64,000 bases of DNA from Acidobacteriota bacterium (GTDB taxonomy: Bacteria; Acidobacteriota; Blastocatellia; Pyrinomonadales; Pyrinomonadaceae). The notes below the pieces were generated by a model. The model had not been told where the DNA came from. It saw nothing but the letters and a program-made list of their open reading frames with translations, and searched no databases. The stretch covers positions 145,847 to 209,846 of the forward strand of contig QHXQ01000019.1 in the NCBI GenBank assembly GCA_003223935.1, given 5' to 3'. Of this stretch, positions 38,911 through 47,984 are shown in pieces; position 1 is the first letter of the stretch; each line of letters starts with the position of its first letter. Both the position numbers and the translations under genes were made by a program.

Positions 38911-39948
38911 ATGAGCGTGCGCATAGGGATTCTGACCGCAGGCGGCGACTGCCCCGGTCTCAACGCTGTCATCCGCGCCGTCGTCCGGCGCGCAACCAAT
39001 GAGGCGGCCGAAGTGCTCGGCGTCCGCAACGGCTGGCGCGGTCTTGTCGAAGATGACATCGAACCGCTCACACGCGCCTCAGTCACCGGCATCCTCCCGC
39101 GCGGCGGCACGATCCTCGGCACCTCTCGCATCAATCCATTCGACGAGCCTGATTATCTCATCCGCATTAGTCGCAACTGGGCCAAGTACAAACTCAATGC
39201 GCTGATCGTAGTTGGCGGCGACGGCTCACTGCGCACGGCGCGCGACCTGTGGCGCTCAGAGCACATGCCAGTCGTCGGCGTGCCTAAGACAATTGACAAT
39301 GATGTGGGCGGCACGGATTTCACCTTCGGCTTCGACACGGCCGTGAATATCGTGAGCGAGGCGGTTGATCGTCTGCACTCGACGGCCGAGTCGCATCATC
39401 GCGTCATGGTCGTCGAAGTGATGGGCCGGCACACAGGCTGGATTGCAGCCTACGGCGGCATCGCCGGCGGCGCAGACATCGTGCTCGTCCCCGAACATCC
39501 GTTCCGCCTCTCGCGCATCTGCGATTTCATTCTTCATCGCGCAGCGCAAGGGAGACCGTTCTCAATCATTGTCGTCTCCGAGTACGCGCACCCGCGCGCG
39601 GACGAGAATTTTATTACCGAAGAGGTCGCCGCAGAGATTTACCGCAAAGGTCAGTTCGGCGGCATCGGCAACGTCTTGGCGCGCGAGATCGAGGCGCGCA
39701 CAGGCATGCAGGCGCGCGTCACCAAACTCGGCTACGTGCAGCGCGGCGGGTCGCCTTCGGCTTTTGATCGCGTGCTGGCGACGCGCTTCGGCGTCAAAGC
39801 TTATGAGATGGTGCGCGCAAACGAGTGGGGGCATATGGCCGCGCTGCAAGGCAATCGCATAGTCAGCATCTCGTTCGACGAGGCACTTAAAGAGGTCAAG
39901 CGACTCGACGAAGAGATTTACAACGTCGCCGAAATCTTCTTCGGCTGA
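38911..39948 (+). CDS. pfkA: 6-phosphofructokinase (ATP-dependent type by residue pattern)
   Basis: 345 aa. Motifs: GILTAGGDCPGLNAVIR, GGDGSLR, VPKTIDNDVGGTDFTFGFDTA, VVEVMGRHTGWIAAYGGIAGGAD, GYVQRGGSPSAFDR. In this superfamily Gly in GGDG with Lys in PKTIDND marks an ATP-using member of the mixed group III, while Asp plus Lys marks PPi-dependent enzymes, so ATP is predicted. Stands divergent from tsaB. Confidence 0.94.
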   Translation: MSVRIGILTAGGDCPGLNAVIRAVVRRATNEAAEVLGVRNGWRGLVEDDIEPLTRASVTGILPRGGTILGTSRINPFDEPDYLIRISRNWAKYKLNALIVVGGDGSLRTARDLWRSEHMPVVGVPKTIDNDVGGTDFTFGFDTAVNIVSEAVDRLHSTAESHHRVMVVEVMGRHTGWIAAYGGIAGGADIVLVPEHPFRLSRICDFILHRAAQGRPFSIIVVSEYAHPRADENFITEEVAAEIYRKGQFGGIGNVLAREIEARTGMQARVTKLGYVQRGGSPSAFDRVLATRFGVKAYEMVRANEWGHMAALQGNRIVSISFDEALKEVKRLDEEIYNVAEIFFG

Positions 39949-40265
39949 AATCCGCCTTGTATATTCAGGCTTTGTGTTAAGCTCCGGCGGCTATCTCGTT
40001 GTCCATCAACCAACTTGCTTTCTCTCCCATTTTCTTCTTCCATCAGCTCGTGCTCGATCTTTTCGCCCTTGCTGTCGAGCCGCAGACGATTGTACAGGCT
40101 CATGTATTGGTTGGCGACCCAGATTAGTGCGAAGCCTGCGATGACGAACCACGCCGGTCTGCGTAGAGCAGTTTGAACCGTGCGAGGGAGCAGGAAACTA
40201 AATGCGATATAGCGGCTGAAGCAATACTCGCAGATGAAGAGATAGAAAAATTTTCGCACCAGCAA
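39918..40265 (-). CDS. Possible small membrane protein (uncertain)
   Basis: 115-codon ORF with a TTG start (GTG 40259 also possible) in the otherwise empty 560-base stretch between pfkA and mutS, overlapping the pfkA end by 31 bases in opposite orientation. It has a CEYC pair, one convincing membrane helix (RPAWFVIAGFALIWVANQYMSLYNRL) and a charged tail. No ribosome binding site and no family known to me. The rest of the stretch, 40266-40447, holds nothing I can identify. Confidence 0.3.
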   Translation of the reverse strand: MLVRKFFYLFICEYCFSRYIAFSFLLPRTVQTALRRPAWFVIAGFALIWVANQYMSLYNRLRLDSKGEKIEHELMEEENGRESKLVDGQRDSRRSLTQSLNIQGGFQPKKISATL

Positions 40266-40447
40266 GCGGCGACAAGTTCTGCTTCGCTCAACGCAATCTC
40301 AATTAGCGCTGCCTTCGTTGGACTTTAATAGTTAACTTCAACAGTCGGCACGACGACGAAGTTAAAGCATTACTTGAACCTTGCATGAGCGCGTCTAGCG
40401 CGCAATCGCGAAGGCGAAATTATTTTGCTCAATTTTGCGAGTTGGCC

Positions 40448-40475
40448 TTGCCCTTCAATGGCTTTTCACTACAAT
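40448..40475 (+). promoter_or_regulatory. Predicted promoter of mutS
   Basis: TTGCCC (40448-40453), 16-bp spacer, TACAAT (40470-40475), giving a leader of about 30 bases to the mutS ATG at 40513. Consensus match only; it places the longer ORF start at 40435 upstream of transcription. Confidence 0.5.
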
Positions 40476-40512
40476 AGGCTTTCGCTCAGAGACGCCTCAT
40501 GCCGGATTGATC

Positions 40513-43329
40513 ATGACTGAAATCACACTTACCCCAATGCTGCGGCAGTATCAAGAACTGAAGCAACAGCATCCGGGCACGCTGCTCTTCTTTCGCCTCG
40601 GCGACTTCTACGAACTCTTCTTCGACGACGCCATCACAGGCGCACGCGAACTTGAGATCACTCTGACCGCGCGCCACAAAGAGCGCGGCACACCAATCCC
40701 CATGTGCGGCGTGCCGCATCACGCGGTCGCGGGCTACGTCGCGCGTCTGATCCGTAAAGGCTATCGCGTCGCGATCTGCGAGCAGACCGAAGACCCTGCG
40801 AAGACCAAGAAGCTTGTGCGGCGCGAGGTCGTGCGCGTCATCACGCCGGGCACGGCCGTCGATCCGCAGTTGGTTGATGCACGCGAGTCTGTCTATCTCG
40901 TCGCGGTCTGTGGCGCAGGCGATAGCTTCGGCGCAGCCTTTCTCGATCTTTCAACCGGCGAGTTTCGCGCCACACAGGCTACAGGCCCAGACGCTTGGGC
41001 GCGCGTACGTGCCGACATCGAATCCTACGCCCCGCGCGAACTACTCTTCCCCACCTCGCTCGCGCCGCTCATCAGAGATAGCTATGCCGGCCGCGCGCGC
41101 ACTACGCCGCTGCCGCTTACGACTGACAGCACACAGCACGACGCGGCTGCAAATAGTGGTCAGTCAGCACCGCTTGCGCGCATCACGCCTGCGGGTAACG
41201 CTGCTTTCGGTTCACAACTAATGGCGCTCACGCCGCTCGATGATTGGCTGTGGGAGCCGGTTAATTGCGCCATGCTGCTGCTCGAACAGTTTCGCGCACG
41301 CACGCTCGAAGGTTATGGCTTGCAGCAACAGACCGAAGCCATCGCGGCCGCGGGCGCGTGTCTGCGCTACGCACGCGAGACCCAACGCGAACAGGTCGCG
41401 CACGTTAACGACATCACTTACTTCGAGGCGCAGGATCATCTCTTACTTGACGCCGTGACCGTGCGCAATCTCGAACTGACGGAGGCACAGAACGCTGGCC
41501 GCGCACACACGCTGCTCGGCGTGATTGACGCAACCGTGACCGGCATGGGCGCGCGGCTCTTGCGGGCGTGGCTGCTCCGCCCTTCGATTAAACGCGGCGA
41601 GATCGAAGCGCGTCTGGCTGCGGTCGAACATTTTCATCGCTCACAACTCAAACGCGATCGCGTGCAGACGTTACTCAAAGATGTGGCCGATCTCGAACGC
41701 CTCTGCGCACGCATCAACATGAACACCGCGACGCCCCGCGACCTCGCCGCCCTGCGTCGCTCGCTCGAACAAGTCCCAATAATCCGCCAGACGTTATCGG
41801 ACGCGGAGGCGTCGTTGCTGCAAGTGTTGTATGAAAGCGCGGATGAGTTGCCGGATGTGCGCGAGTTGATCGCGCATGCGATCAGCGACGACCCGCCGCT
41901 CGCGCTCTCAGACACGGGCGCGATCCGCGCTAGCTACTCAGAAGAGTTGGACCAACTGCGCGTCGTCAGCCGCGACGCCAAGCAGACCATCGCCGCGCTT
42001 GAAGCGCGCGAGCGTGCGCGTTCCGGCATCGCTTCGCTGCGCGTGCGTTTCAATAACGTCTTCGGCTATTTCATCGAAGTCTCGAAAGCCAGCGCCGCGC
42101 GTGTGCCGCCGGATTACGAGCGGCGGCAGACGCTCGCCAATGCGGAACGCTATACGACGCCGGAGTTAAAAGATTGGGAGCAGCGCGTGCGCGGCGCAGA
42201 GGAGCGCATACGCGAACTTGAAGCGCAACTTTTCGCAGATGTGCGCGCACGTGTTGCCGCCGAGACGAAGCGCCTGCAAACGACCGCGCGGGCGCTTGCG
42301 ATGCTCGACGTATTGGCTGCACTTGCGACGACCGCCGTGCGCCAACGCTATCAACGACCCATCCTCCACGACGGCGATGAGATCGAGATCGGCGGCGGCC
42401 GTCATCCTGTGATCGAAGCGACGAGCAGCGCGCCGTTTGTGCCGAATGATCTCTACATGAACAACTCGACGGATCGTCTGCTGATCATCACGGGGCCGAA
42501 TATGGGCGGCAAGTCCACGCTGCTCAGACAGACCGCGTTGATCGCAATCCTCGCGCAGATGGGTTCGTTCGTGCCGGCCGAGCGCGCGCGTCTGCCTCTG
42601 CTTGATCGCATCTGGACGCGCGTCGGCGCATCGGACGATCTGTCGCGCGGGCGCTCGACCTTCATGGTTGAGATGACGGAGACGGCCGCGATTCTGCACA
42701 ACGCCAGTCCGCGCTCGCTCGTCCTGCTCGACGAGATCGGGCGCGGCACGGCGACCTTCGATGGCTTATCAATCGCTTGGGCTGTAGCTGAACACTTGCA
42801 CGATTCGCCAGAACATGCGGCCAAGACGCTCTTCGCTACGCACTATCACGAGTTGACCGAATTGGCCGAGCGTCTGCCCGGCGCGCAGAATTATCAGATT
42901 CGTGTAGCCGAACGCGAGGGCGAAGTGATCTTCTTGTACAAGCTTGAGCGCGGGCGCGCGTCGAAGTCTTACGGCATCGAGGTCGCGCGTTTGGCGGGCT
43001 TGCCGCCCGCAGTGCTGGCGCGGGCGCGCGAAGTCTTGCAGCGGCTTGAACGTTATGAGTTGGACGTGTTCGCAGACCAGATTGAATCGGCGACACAGAC
43101 AAACGAGGCTGCTAGCACGAGTGCGACTCCGTCACAGCCGCACGATGGCAGTGGCGCGCTCGCGCAGGCCGCACGGCGCGCGCGCAGGCAAGCATTGGCA
43201 GCGCAGGCCACACTCTTCGATGTGGTTAATCAAAGCTTGCTTGACGAGCTTCGCGCGGTTGAGGTAGAAAAACTTTCGCACGAAGAAGTGCGCGCGCTCC
43301 TGTTGGACATACGCAAGCGAATCGTTTGA
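40513..43329 (+). CDS. mutS: DNA mismatch repair protein MutS
   Basis: 938 aa from ATG 40513 (MTEITLTPMLRQYQELKQQHP). Mismatch-reading Phe-x-Glu is in FFRLGDFYELFFDDA; then KERGTPIPMCGVPHHAV, the core and clamp domains, Walker A GPNMGGKST, signature SDDLSRGRSTFMVEM and Walker B LVLLDEIGRGTATFDG. About 80 residues longer than E. coli MutS, the excess lying near residue 200 and in an Ala/Ser/Thr-rich linker (about 850-890) before the C-terminal helices. Confidence 0.97.
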   Translation: MTEITLTPMLRQYQELKQQHPGTLLFFRLGDFYELFFDDAITGARELEITLTARHKERGTPIPMCGVPHHAVAGYVARLIRKGYRVAICEQTEDPAKTKKLVRREVVRVITPGTAVDPQLVDARESVYLVAVCGAGDSFGAAFLDLSTGEFRATQATGPDAWARVRADIESYAPRELLFPTSLAPLIRDSYAGRARTTPLPLTTDSTQHDAAANSGQSAPLARITPAGNAAFGSQLMALTPLDDWLWEPVNCAMLLLEQFRARTLEGYGLQQQTEAIAAAGACLRYARETQREQVAHVNDITYFEAQDHLLLDAVTVRNLELTEAQNAGRAHTLLGVIDATVTGMGARLLRAWLLRPSIKRGEIEARLAAVEHFHRSQLKRDRVQTLLKDVADLERLCARINMNTATPRDLAALRRSLEQVPIIRQTLSDAEASLLQVLYESADELPDVRELIAHAISDDPPLALSDTGAIRASYSEELDQLRVVSRDAKQTIAALEARERARSGIASLRVRFNNVFGYFIEVSKASAARVPPDYERRQTLANAERYTTPELKDWEQRVRGAEERIRELEAQLFADVRARVAAETKRLQTTARALAMLDVLAALATTAVRQRYQRPILHDGDEIEIGGGRHPVIEATSSAPFVPNDLYMNNSTDRLLIITGPNMGGKSTLLRQTALIAILAQMGSFVPAERARLPLLDRIWTRVGASDDLSRGRSTFMVEMTETAAILHNASPRSLVLLDEIGRGTATFDGLSIAWAVAEHLHDSPEHAAKTLFATHYHELTELAERLPGAQNYQIRVAEREGEVIFLYKLERGRASKSYGIEVARLAGLPPAVLARAREVLQRLERYELDVFADQIESATQTNEAASTSATPSQPHDGSGALAQAARRARRQALAAQATLFDVVNQSLLDELRAVEVEKLSHEEVRALLLDIRKRIV

Positions 43330-43425
43330 ACAGACAGTTCAGCCATAAACGCTCTCCTCTAACCGTCGCCAGTCTTTCGTCGGGGTCGGGCTTGTCCCTG
43401 CCCCTTTCGTCTTTTTGAAGCCAGC

Positions 43426-44610
43426 ATGCAAGCACTCAACCGCCCCGACCTAGAGACGACGCAAGCGCGCCTGACCGAGACGCTGCTCGCGCTCCCGCTT
43501 GAACAGCAGATCGGCCAACTGCTCTACATTGGGCTGCCCGGCACTGAGTTTGACGAAGAGACGCGCGCGCTCGTCACGGAGATCATGCCCGGCGGCGTGA
43601 TCATCTTCGGGCGCAACGTGGCCGCGCCCGCGCAGTTGCGCGGACTGCTCGACAGCGTGCGCGAAGTTGTGCCGACCGAGCCTCTGTTCGGCGTAGATCA
43701 AGAGGGCGGTCTCGTTGATCGCCTGCGCAAAATCTGCACGCCGATGCCGTCGGCGCGCACGATCAGACAGCACGGCGACTTGGCCGCCGCGCGCATGCTC
43801 GGTCAGATCACCGGCGAAGTCTTGCGCATGCTCGGCTTCAACATGAACTTCGCGCCGGTCATGTCCATCATGACCGACGACCGCGACCTGCTCTCGAACG
43901 GACTCTACTCTCGTTCTTACGGTCGCTCGCCCGGCGAAGTGCTTGGCTACACAATGGTCTATCTGCGGGGCTTGCAGGGCACGGGCTTGCTCGGCTGCGC
44001 CAAACATTTTCCCGGCATCGGCGCAGGTGAAATTGATTCGCACGACGAGATGCCGATCATTCAACTTACGCACGACGATCTGATCGCGCAAGACCTCGCG
44101 CCCTACATCGAACTGTTCCAACGCGAAGACAACATGGTGCGCGCCCTCATGGTCAGTCACGGCGGTTTCCCGAACATAGACATACATCGCGGCACGGCGG
44201 GCGGCAGACTCGTGCCCGCTTCGATCAATCAAGAGATCGTCACGCACCTCTTGCGCGAAGAACTCGGCTACGAAGGTCTCGTCCTCACAGACGACATGGA
44301 GATGGGCGCGATTGCGAAGCATTACCAGATCGAAGACGCCGTGCGGCTCGCCATCGAAGCGGGCGAAGACATGCTGCTCATCTGCGCACGCCCTGAATTG
44401 ATCCGGCGCGGCTATCAGTCGCTCCTGCAAGCCGCGCGCGCCGGCGTGTTGACAGCAGAACGCATCGGCGTATCGCTGCGGCGCATCACCGCGTACAAGG
44501 CTCTGGCGCGCCCGCCGCTTCCCTTCGATGCCGCGCGCTTCGGCCAACTCTGCGAAGAGACCGCCGCGCTCAACCGGAAACTGAATTACACCTACGGAGG
44601 CAAAATATGA
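43426..44610 (+). CDS. nagZ: Beta-N-acetylhexosaminidase, glycoside hydrolase family 3 (NagZ-like)
   Basis: 394 aa. Hydrolyses GlcNAc from GlcNAc-anhMurNAc or muropeptides. Motifs: GVDQEGGLVDRLRK, AKHFPGIGAGEIDSHDEMP with the DSH general acid/base histidine, ALMVSHGGFPNID and the nucleophile Asp in LTDDMEMGAI. The second His of the common KHFPGHG is Ile, a known kind of variation. No signal peptide, so cytoplasmic as in recycling. Overlaps the next gene by four bases (ATGA), with GGAGG for that gene inside nagZ. Confidence 0.9.
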   Translation: MQALNRPDLETTQARLTETLLALPLEQQIGQLLYIGLPGTEFDEETRALVTEIMPGGVIIFGRNVAAPAQLRGLLDSVREVVPTEPLFGVDQEGGLVDRLRKICTPMPSARTIRQHGDLAAARMLGQITGEVLRMLGFNMNFAPVMSIMTDDRDLLSNGLYSRSYGRSPGEVLGYTMVYLRGLQGTGLLGCAKHFPGIGAGEIDSHDEMPIIQLTHDDLIAQDLAPYIELFQREDNMVRALMVSHGGFPNIDIHRGTAGGRLVPASINQEIVTHLLREELGYEGLVLTDDMEMGAIAKHYQIEDAVRLAIEAGEDMLLICARPELIRRGYQSLLQAARAGVLTAERIGVSLRRITAYKALARPPLPFDAARFGQLCEETAALNRKLNYTYGGKI

Positions 44611-46286
44611 AGACAGTAGGCCGAAGGCCGAAGGCCGAAGACAGTAAGAAACAAGCAGGCAATAATCATTCGCTGCTTGCGGCGCAGAGGCCGGCACGTG
44701 TTCGCCATCGCCCACGACGCATTAACTACCTTCTGCCTTCGGCCTTCGGCCTTCTGCTTTCTGCTTTCTGCCTTCTGCCCGCTTGCAGCCCGCGCAGCAG
44801 CGCGTTCGTGCTGGCGTTGGAGTCAAGTCCGAAGACGCTCGATCCATTGAAAGGCTTCGATGCGTCGAGCGAGCGCATGCGCCAGTTGATGTTCAATACG
44901 CTGATGCGTAAGAACGAGCAACTTGATTACGTGCCCGAACTCGCCACGCCGCAAGTCTCATCTGACGGCTTAACTGTCACGTTCACGCTGCAAGACAATG
45001 TGAAGTTTCACAACGGCAAGCCGCTCACGGCTGCGGATTGCAAGTACACTTTCGAGCAGTTGATCTACAAACATGCTGCCGACTACACGAAGGCCGCTTC
45101 GTTCTACGAAGGCGCAGTCAAAGATAATCAACCCTACATCACTTCGATTGATGCGCCCGACGCGCGCACGCTCGTCTTTCATCTGCGCAAACCTTGGCTA
45201 GAGCTGTACGCCAATCTGATCCCGATCCCGATCATTCCTGAAGGCACGTTCGAGCAACAGGCAACACATCCAATCGGCTCCGGCCCGTTCAAGTTCGTCA
45301 ATTGGAACGAGTCGCAGCAGGTCGTGGACATGGAGGCGAACAACGACTATTGGCAGGGCGCGCCGAACATCAAACAACTGCGCGTGCGCGTCATCCTCGA
45401 CGCAAACACGCAGCAGGCCGAACTGCGCAGCGGGCGCGTTGACCTCGCCATCAACACTTCGCTTTCGCCCGACGCATATGTGGCGCTCGCCAAAGACCCG
45501 AACCTGCAAGTCACGCAAAGTCCGGGCACGAACGTCCAATGGCTCGGCTTCAACACGCAGAGCGCGCCATTAACTGATGCGCGCGTCCGGCAAGCCATCG
45601 CTTATGCGATTGATCGCGAGAGCATCGTAAAGAACTTGCTGCTAGGCCAAGCGCGCGTCGCACACTCGATGATCCCGCCTGAATCTTGGGCCTACGCGCA
45701 AGGACAGGTTTACACATACGATCCGGCGCACGCCAAACAGTTGCTCGACGAAGCGGGCTTGCGCGACCCGGACGGCGACGGCCCACGCATGCGGCTCGAC
45801 AAACCGCTTTCATTTGAAATCTCCGGGAGTAATGTGGTTGTGCGCGGGTATGCGCAGGTGATTCAGAATCAATTAAAGGAAGTGGGCCTGCCTGTCTCTA
45901 TCGAGACGCTCGAAGACAACACTTTGCGCGAGGCGCAGGTGAATGGTCAGTTTCAGTTGACGGCCGGGCGTTGGGTCGGCGGCAATCAAGACCCGATCTT
46001 TTTGCGCGACCTGTTCACACACTTGAAAGGCGGCAACTTCAACCGCAGTCGTTACGACAACTCTGAACTCGACAAGATTCTCAGCGAAGCCGTCAGCACA
46101 GCCGACCGCGCGCGCGCCAAACAACTCTACGCGCAGGCGCAGGAACTGATCAGCCGCGAGATGCCTGCGCTGCCACTCTGGTACGCCAACAACATCGTCA
46201 TCGCGCGCAAGTCGGTCGGCAACATACAAGTCCCGCCCGGCGGCGACTGGACGTTCGTGCGCAACTTAACTGTCGCGCAGAAATAA
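44607..46286 (+). CDS. Peptide/oligopeptide ABC transporter substrate-binding lipoprotein (SBP family 5)
   Basis: 559 aa, start supported by GGAGG seven bases upstream and overlap with nagZ. SBP_bac_5 features: LDPLKGFDASSERMRQLMFNTLMRKN, YVPELATPQVSSDGLTVTFTLQDNVKFHNGKPLTAADCKYTFE, GSGPFKFVNWN, DARVRQAIAYAIDRESIV. The first 60 residues are odd. A repeat-coded polar leader (KTVGRRPKAEDS) is followed by the signal sequence LLPSAFGLLLSAFCLLPAC, itself translated from 7-bp repeats, with lipobox LPAC. Coupling to nagZ suggests uptake of peptides or muropeptides. Confidence 0.88.
   Translation: MKTVGRRPKAEDSKKQAGNNHSLLAAQRPARVRHRPRRINYLLPSAFGLLLSAFCLLPACSPRSSAFVLALESSPKTLDPLKGFDASSERMRQLMFNTLMRKNEQLDYVPELATPQVSSDGLTVTFTLQDNVKFHNGKPLTAADCKYTFEQLIYKHAADYTKAASFYEGAVKDNQPYITSIDAPDARTLVFHLRKPWLELYANLIPIPIIPEGTFEQQATHPIGSGPFKFVNWNESQQVVDMEANNDYWQGAPNIKQLRVRVILDANTQQAELRSGRVDLAINTSLSPDAYVALAKDPNLQVTQSPGTNVQWLGFNTQSAPLTDARVRQAIAYAIDRESIVKNLLLGQARVAHSMIPPESWAYAQGQVYTYDPAHAKQLLDEAGLRDPDGDGPRMRLDKPLSFEISGSNVVVRGYAQVIQNQLKEVGLPVSIETLEDNTLREAQVNGQFQLTAGRWVGGNQDPIFLRDLFTHLKGGNFNRSRYDNSELDKILSEAVSTADRARAKQLYAQAQELISREMPALPLWYANNIVIARKSVGNIQVPPGGDWTFVRNLTVAQK
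44610..44779. repeat. Heptamer inverted-repeat element inside the lipoprotein gene (CCTTCGG/CTTTCTG units)
   Basis: Left arm 44610-44645 (GAAGGCCGAAGGCCGAAG) and right arm 44728-44779 (CTTCGGCCTTCGGCCTTCTG and on) are inverted copies of 7-mers. They flank about 80 bases of unrelated DNA and lie wholly within the open reading frame, the right arm coding for the signal peptide core. Confidence 0.85.
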
Positions 46287-46922
46287 TCATTGCTCTAATT
46301 CCCAGTTAACGCTTTTTTGTATTTCGCGCCAAGCGACGACGCCTTCACGTATTAGTCGCGCTTCGTGGCCCGTGACATCAACCACAGTCGAAGGCTGCTC
46401 CGTCCGTGCCGTGCCGCCGTCAATGATAAGATCGAGTCCTGTCGGGAAAGCGCGCGCGACTTCGGCGGCGGTGCGAGCGGGCGGTTGCCCTGCGAGGTTT
46501 GCGCTCGTCGCGGTCAACACGCCCCCACACGCACGCACGAACGCGCGCACCGCTTCATCTGCTGGCAGACGCACGCCAATCGTGCCAGTGTTCGCAGTCA
46601 ACTCCGTTGGCACTTCAACGCGCGCCGCGACAACCAATGTCAAAGCGCCGGGCCAGAATCGCGCGCTCAGCCTGTCGAATAATTTTGATCTGCTGACCAT
46701 GAAACGCGCTGCTTCGCCAACGTCGCCTATGACGACGAGCAACGGCTTGTCCTCTTCTCTGCCCTTCAAGTTTCGCAGCGCAAGCAACGCCGCGCGCTTG
46801 AACGGGTCTGCACCGAGACCATAGAACGTGTCCGTGCGAAAAGCGACAATGCCGCCCGCCGCCACAATTTTGGCGGCACGCGCGTGCGTCTCAGTATTAT
46901 CAGGCAGAATCACCGCCGCCAT
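46287..46922 (-). CDS. tsaC: L-threonylcarbamoyladenylate synthase (Sua5/YrdC/TsaC family)
   Basis: 211 aa. Makes threonylcarbamoyl-AMP from Thr, bicarbonate and ATP, the first t6A step. YrdC-fold motifs: GGIVAFRTDTFYGLGADPF, LRNLKGREEDKPLLVVI, FWPGALTLVV, TIGVRLPADE, TATSANLAGQPPARTA and ILDGG-like LIIDGGTARTEQPSTVVDV. Short TsaC type without the Sua5 C-terminal domain. Its 3' end meets the lipoprotein gene tail to tail with no gap. Confidence 0.93.
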   Translation of the reverse strand: MAAVILPDNTETHARAAKIVAAGGIVAFRTDTFYGLGADPFKRAALLALRNLKGREEDKPLLVVIGDVGEAARFMVSRSKLFDRLSARFWPGALTLVVAARVEVPTELTANTGTIGVRLPADEAVRAFVRACGGVLTATSANLAGQPPARTAAEVARAFPTGLDLIIDGGTARTEQPSTVVDVTGHEARLIREGVVAWREIQKSVNWELEQ

Positions 46923-46960
46923 TATGCGCTCACAACTAAATTGGATGAAACCAGTCAGTA

Positions 46961-47018
46961 CCGCCTGCGATAGCGGGCGGATGCTGCTAACGATAGACCC
47001 GTCCGCTACCGCAGGCGG
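46961..47018. repeat. 20-bp imperfect inverted repeat (REP/MITE-like) upstream of tsaC
   Basis: CCGCCTGCGATAGCGGGCGG (46961-46980) and CCGTCCGCTACCGCAGGCGG (46999-47018) pair at 18 of 20 positions around an 18-base loop. It is in the 167-bp divergent gap between tsaC and the 47090 gene. The form is that of a REP-like palindrome rather than a terminator (no T-run). Confidence 0.75.
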
Positions 47019-47089
47019 TGCGGCCCCGGATTAACACAATCGCTGTTTCTTTACCTGCGTCTCAATGCTTCATCGTGTAAGATACGCGC

Positions 47090-47983
47090 ATGCCAGCCGC
47101 CGCGAAGAAGCGCGAGTTTGATCTGAGCGAGTTTCCGCCGGGCACGGTCGTCGAGTATACGCGCCTGCTCTGCCTCGCGTGCATCTTCGATCTCTTCACC
47201 AAGCAGATGCGCCTTGCGCCGCGTACAGCTTACTCAGAGATCAAGCGGCACGAGCCGACCATCGCTGAGTTGACCGCGCGCACACCCGTGCGTCCCTACT
47301 TCGATAGCGACGAGAAGCACCCGCGCTGCCCTTACTGCGACGCCGCCAAACGCTGGCACGCGCGTTTCGACACGTATCGCATCGAAGGCAGCAAGGCGAC
47401 CGATGCTTCCCGCCGTGCGCTCGTTAAGTCTCTGCCCAAAGCGGAAGATCAGTTTTTAATGATCGAAGTGCGCTCGACTCGGCGCGCAGTATTTTTCGAG
47501 TGGCTCGACGGCTTGGGCCGTCAACTCGATTTCACGGACGACGCATGGTTGATTCAAGCGACGCGCGCTTATCTCGAACGTATCGAACCTAAGACTGTCT
47601 GGGCAGAAGTGTTCAAAGACTTGCGCGCCGTGCGTCGTTCGCAACGACTGGAGGCGGGTTGGGAGCGCGATGGCGCGCGCCTCTTCCTCACGCCGTCGCT
47701 CTATCACGATGCGCTGCTCGTACAATATCTCGTCAGCCGCTCGCACGCGCACGGCGGGTTGACGATGGAAGGGCGGCTGACGCTGCATGAACTAATGCGG
47801 CGCTTGCGCTATGTGGGCTATCTCGATGCACATGGCGTGAGCGAAGGCGATCAGTTTGAAGCGTTGGAAAAATTGATTGAAGACCTGACCGGCGGCGACG
47901 CGGCGGTCAAGCTCTACTACATCGTGGATCGCCGCGACTTTCTGGATAAAGTCAAGACGGTTTACGCGCACTACGCCACATAA
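47090..47983 (+). CDS. Hypothetical protein with two CxxC motifs
   Basis: 297 aa, soluble, charged. Two cysteine pairs (LLCLACIFDLF near residue 28 and RCPYCDAAKRW near residue 83) could form a zinc knuckle. The rest is mostly helical, with FLMIEVRSTRRAVFFEWLDGLGRQLDFTDDAWLIQATRAYLER its best-defined stretch. I do not recognise a family. The stop is two bases before the DUF3179 start, so the pair are probably co-transcribed. Confidence 0.75.
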   Translation: MPAAAKKREFDLSEFPPGTVVEYTRLLCLACIFDLFTKQMRLAPRTAYSEIKRHEPTIAELTARTPVRPYFDSDEKHPRCPYCDAAKRWHARFDTYRIEGSKATDASRRALVKSLPKAEDQFLMIEVRSTRRAVFFEWLDGLGRQLDFTDDAWLIQATRAYLERIEPKTVWAEVFKDLRAVRRSQRLEAGWERDGARLFLTPSLYHDALLVQYLVSRSHAHGGLTMEGRLTLHELMRRLRYVGYLDAHGVSEGDQFEALEKLIEDLTGGDAAVKLYYIVDRRDFLDKVKTVYAHYAT

Positions 47984-47984
47984 C

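Noticed and set aside
40435-40512. Longer N-terminus of MutS
   Set aside because: Includes the predicted -10 region and residues absent from MutS; ATG 40513 fits family start.
43450-44715. 421-codon minus-strand ORF
   Set aside because: Antisense of nagZ and the lipoprotein start; product has no recognisable motif, nagZ does.
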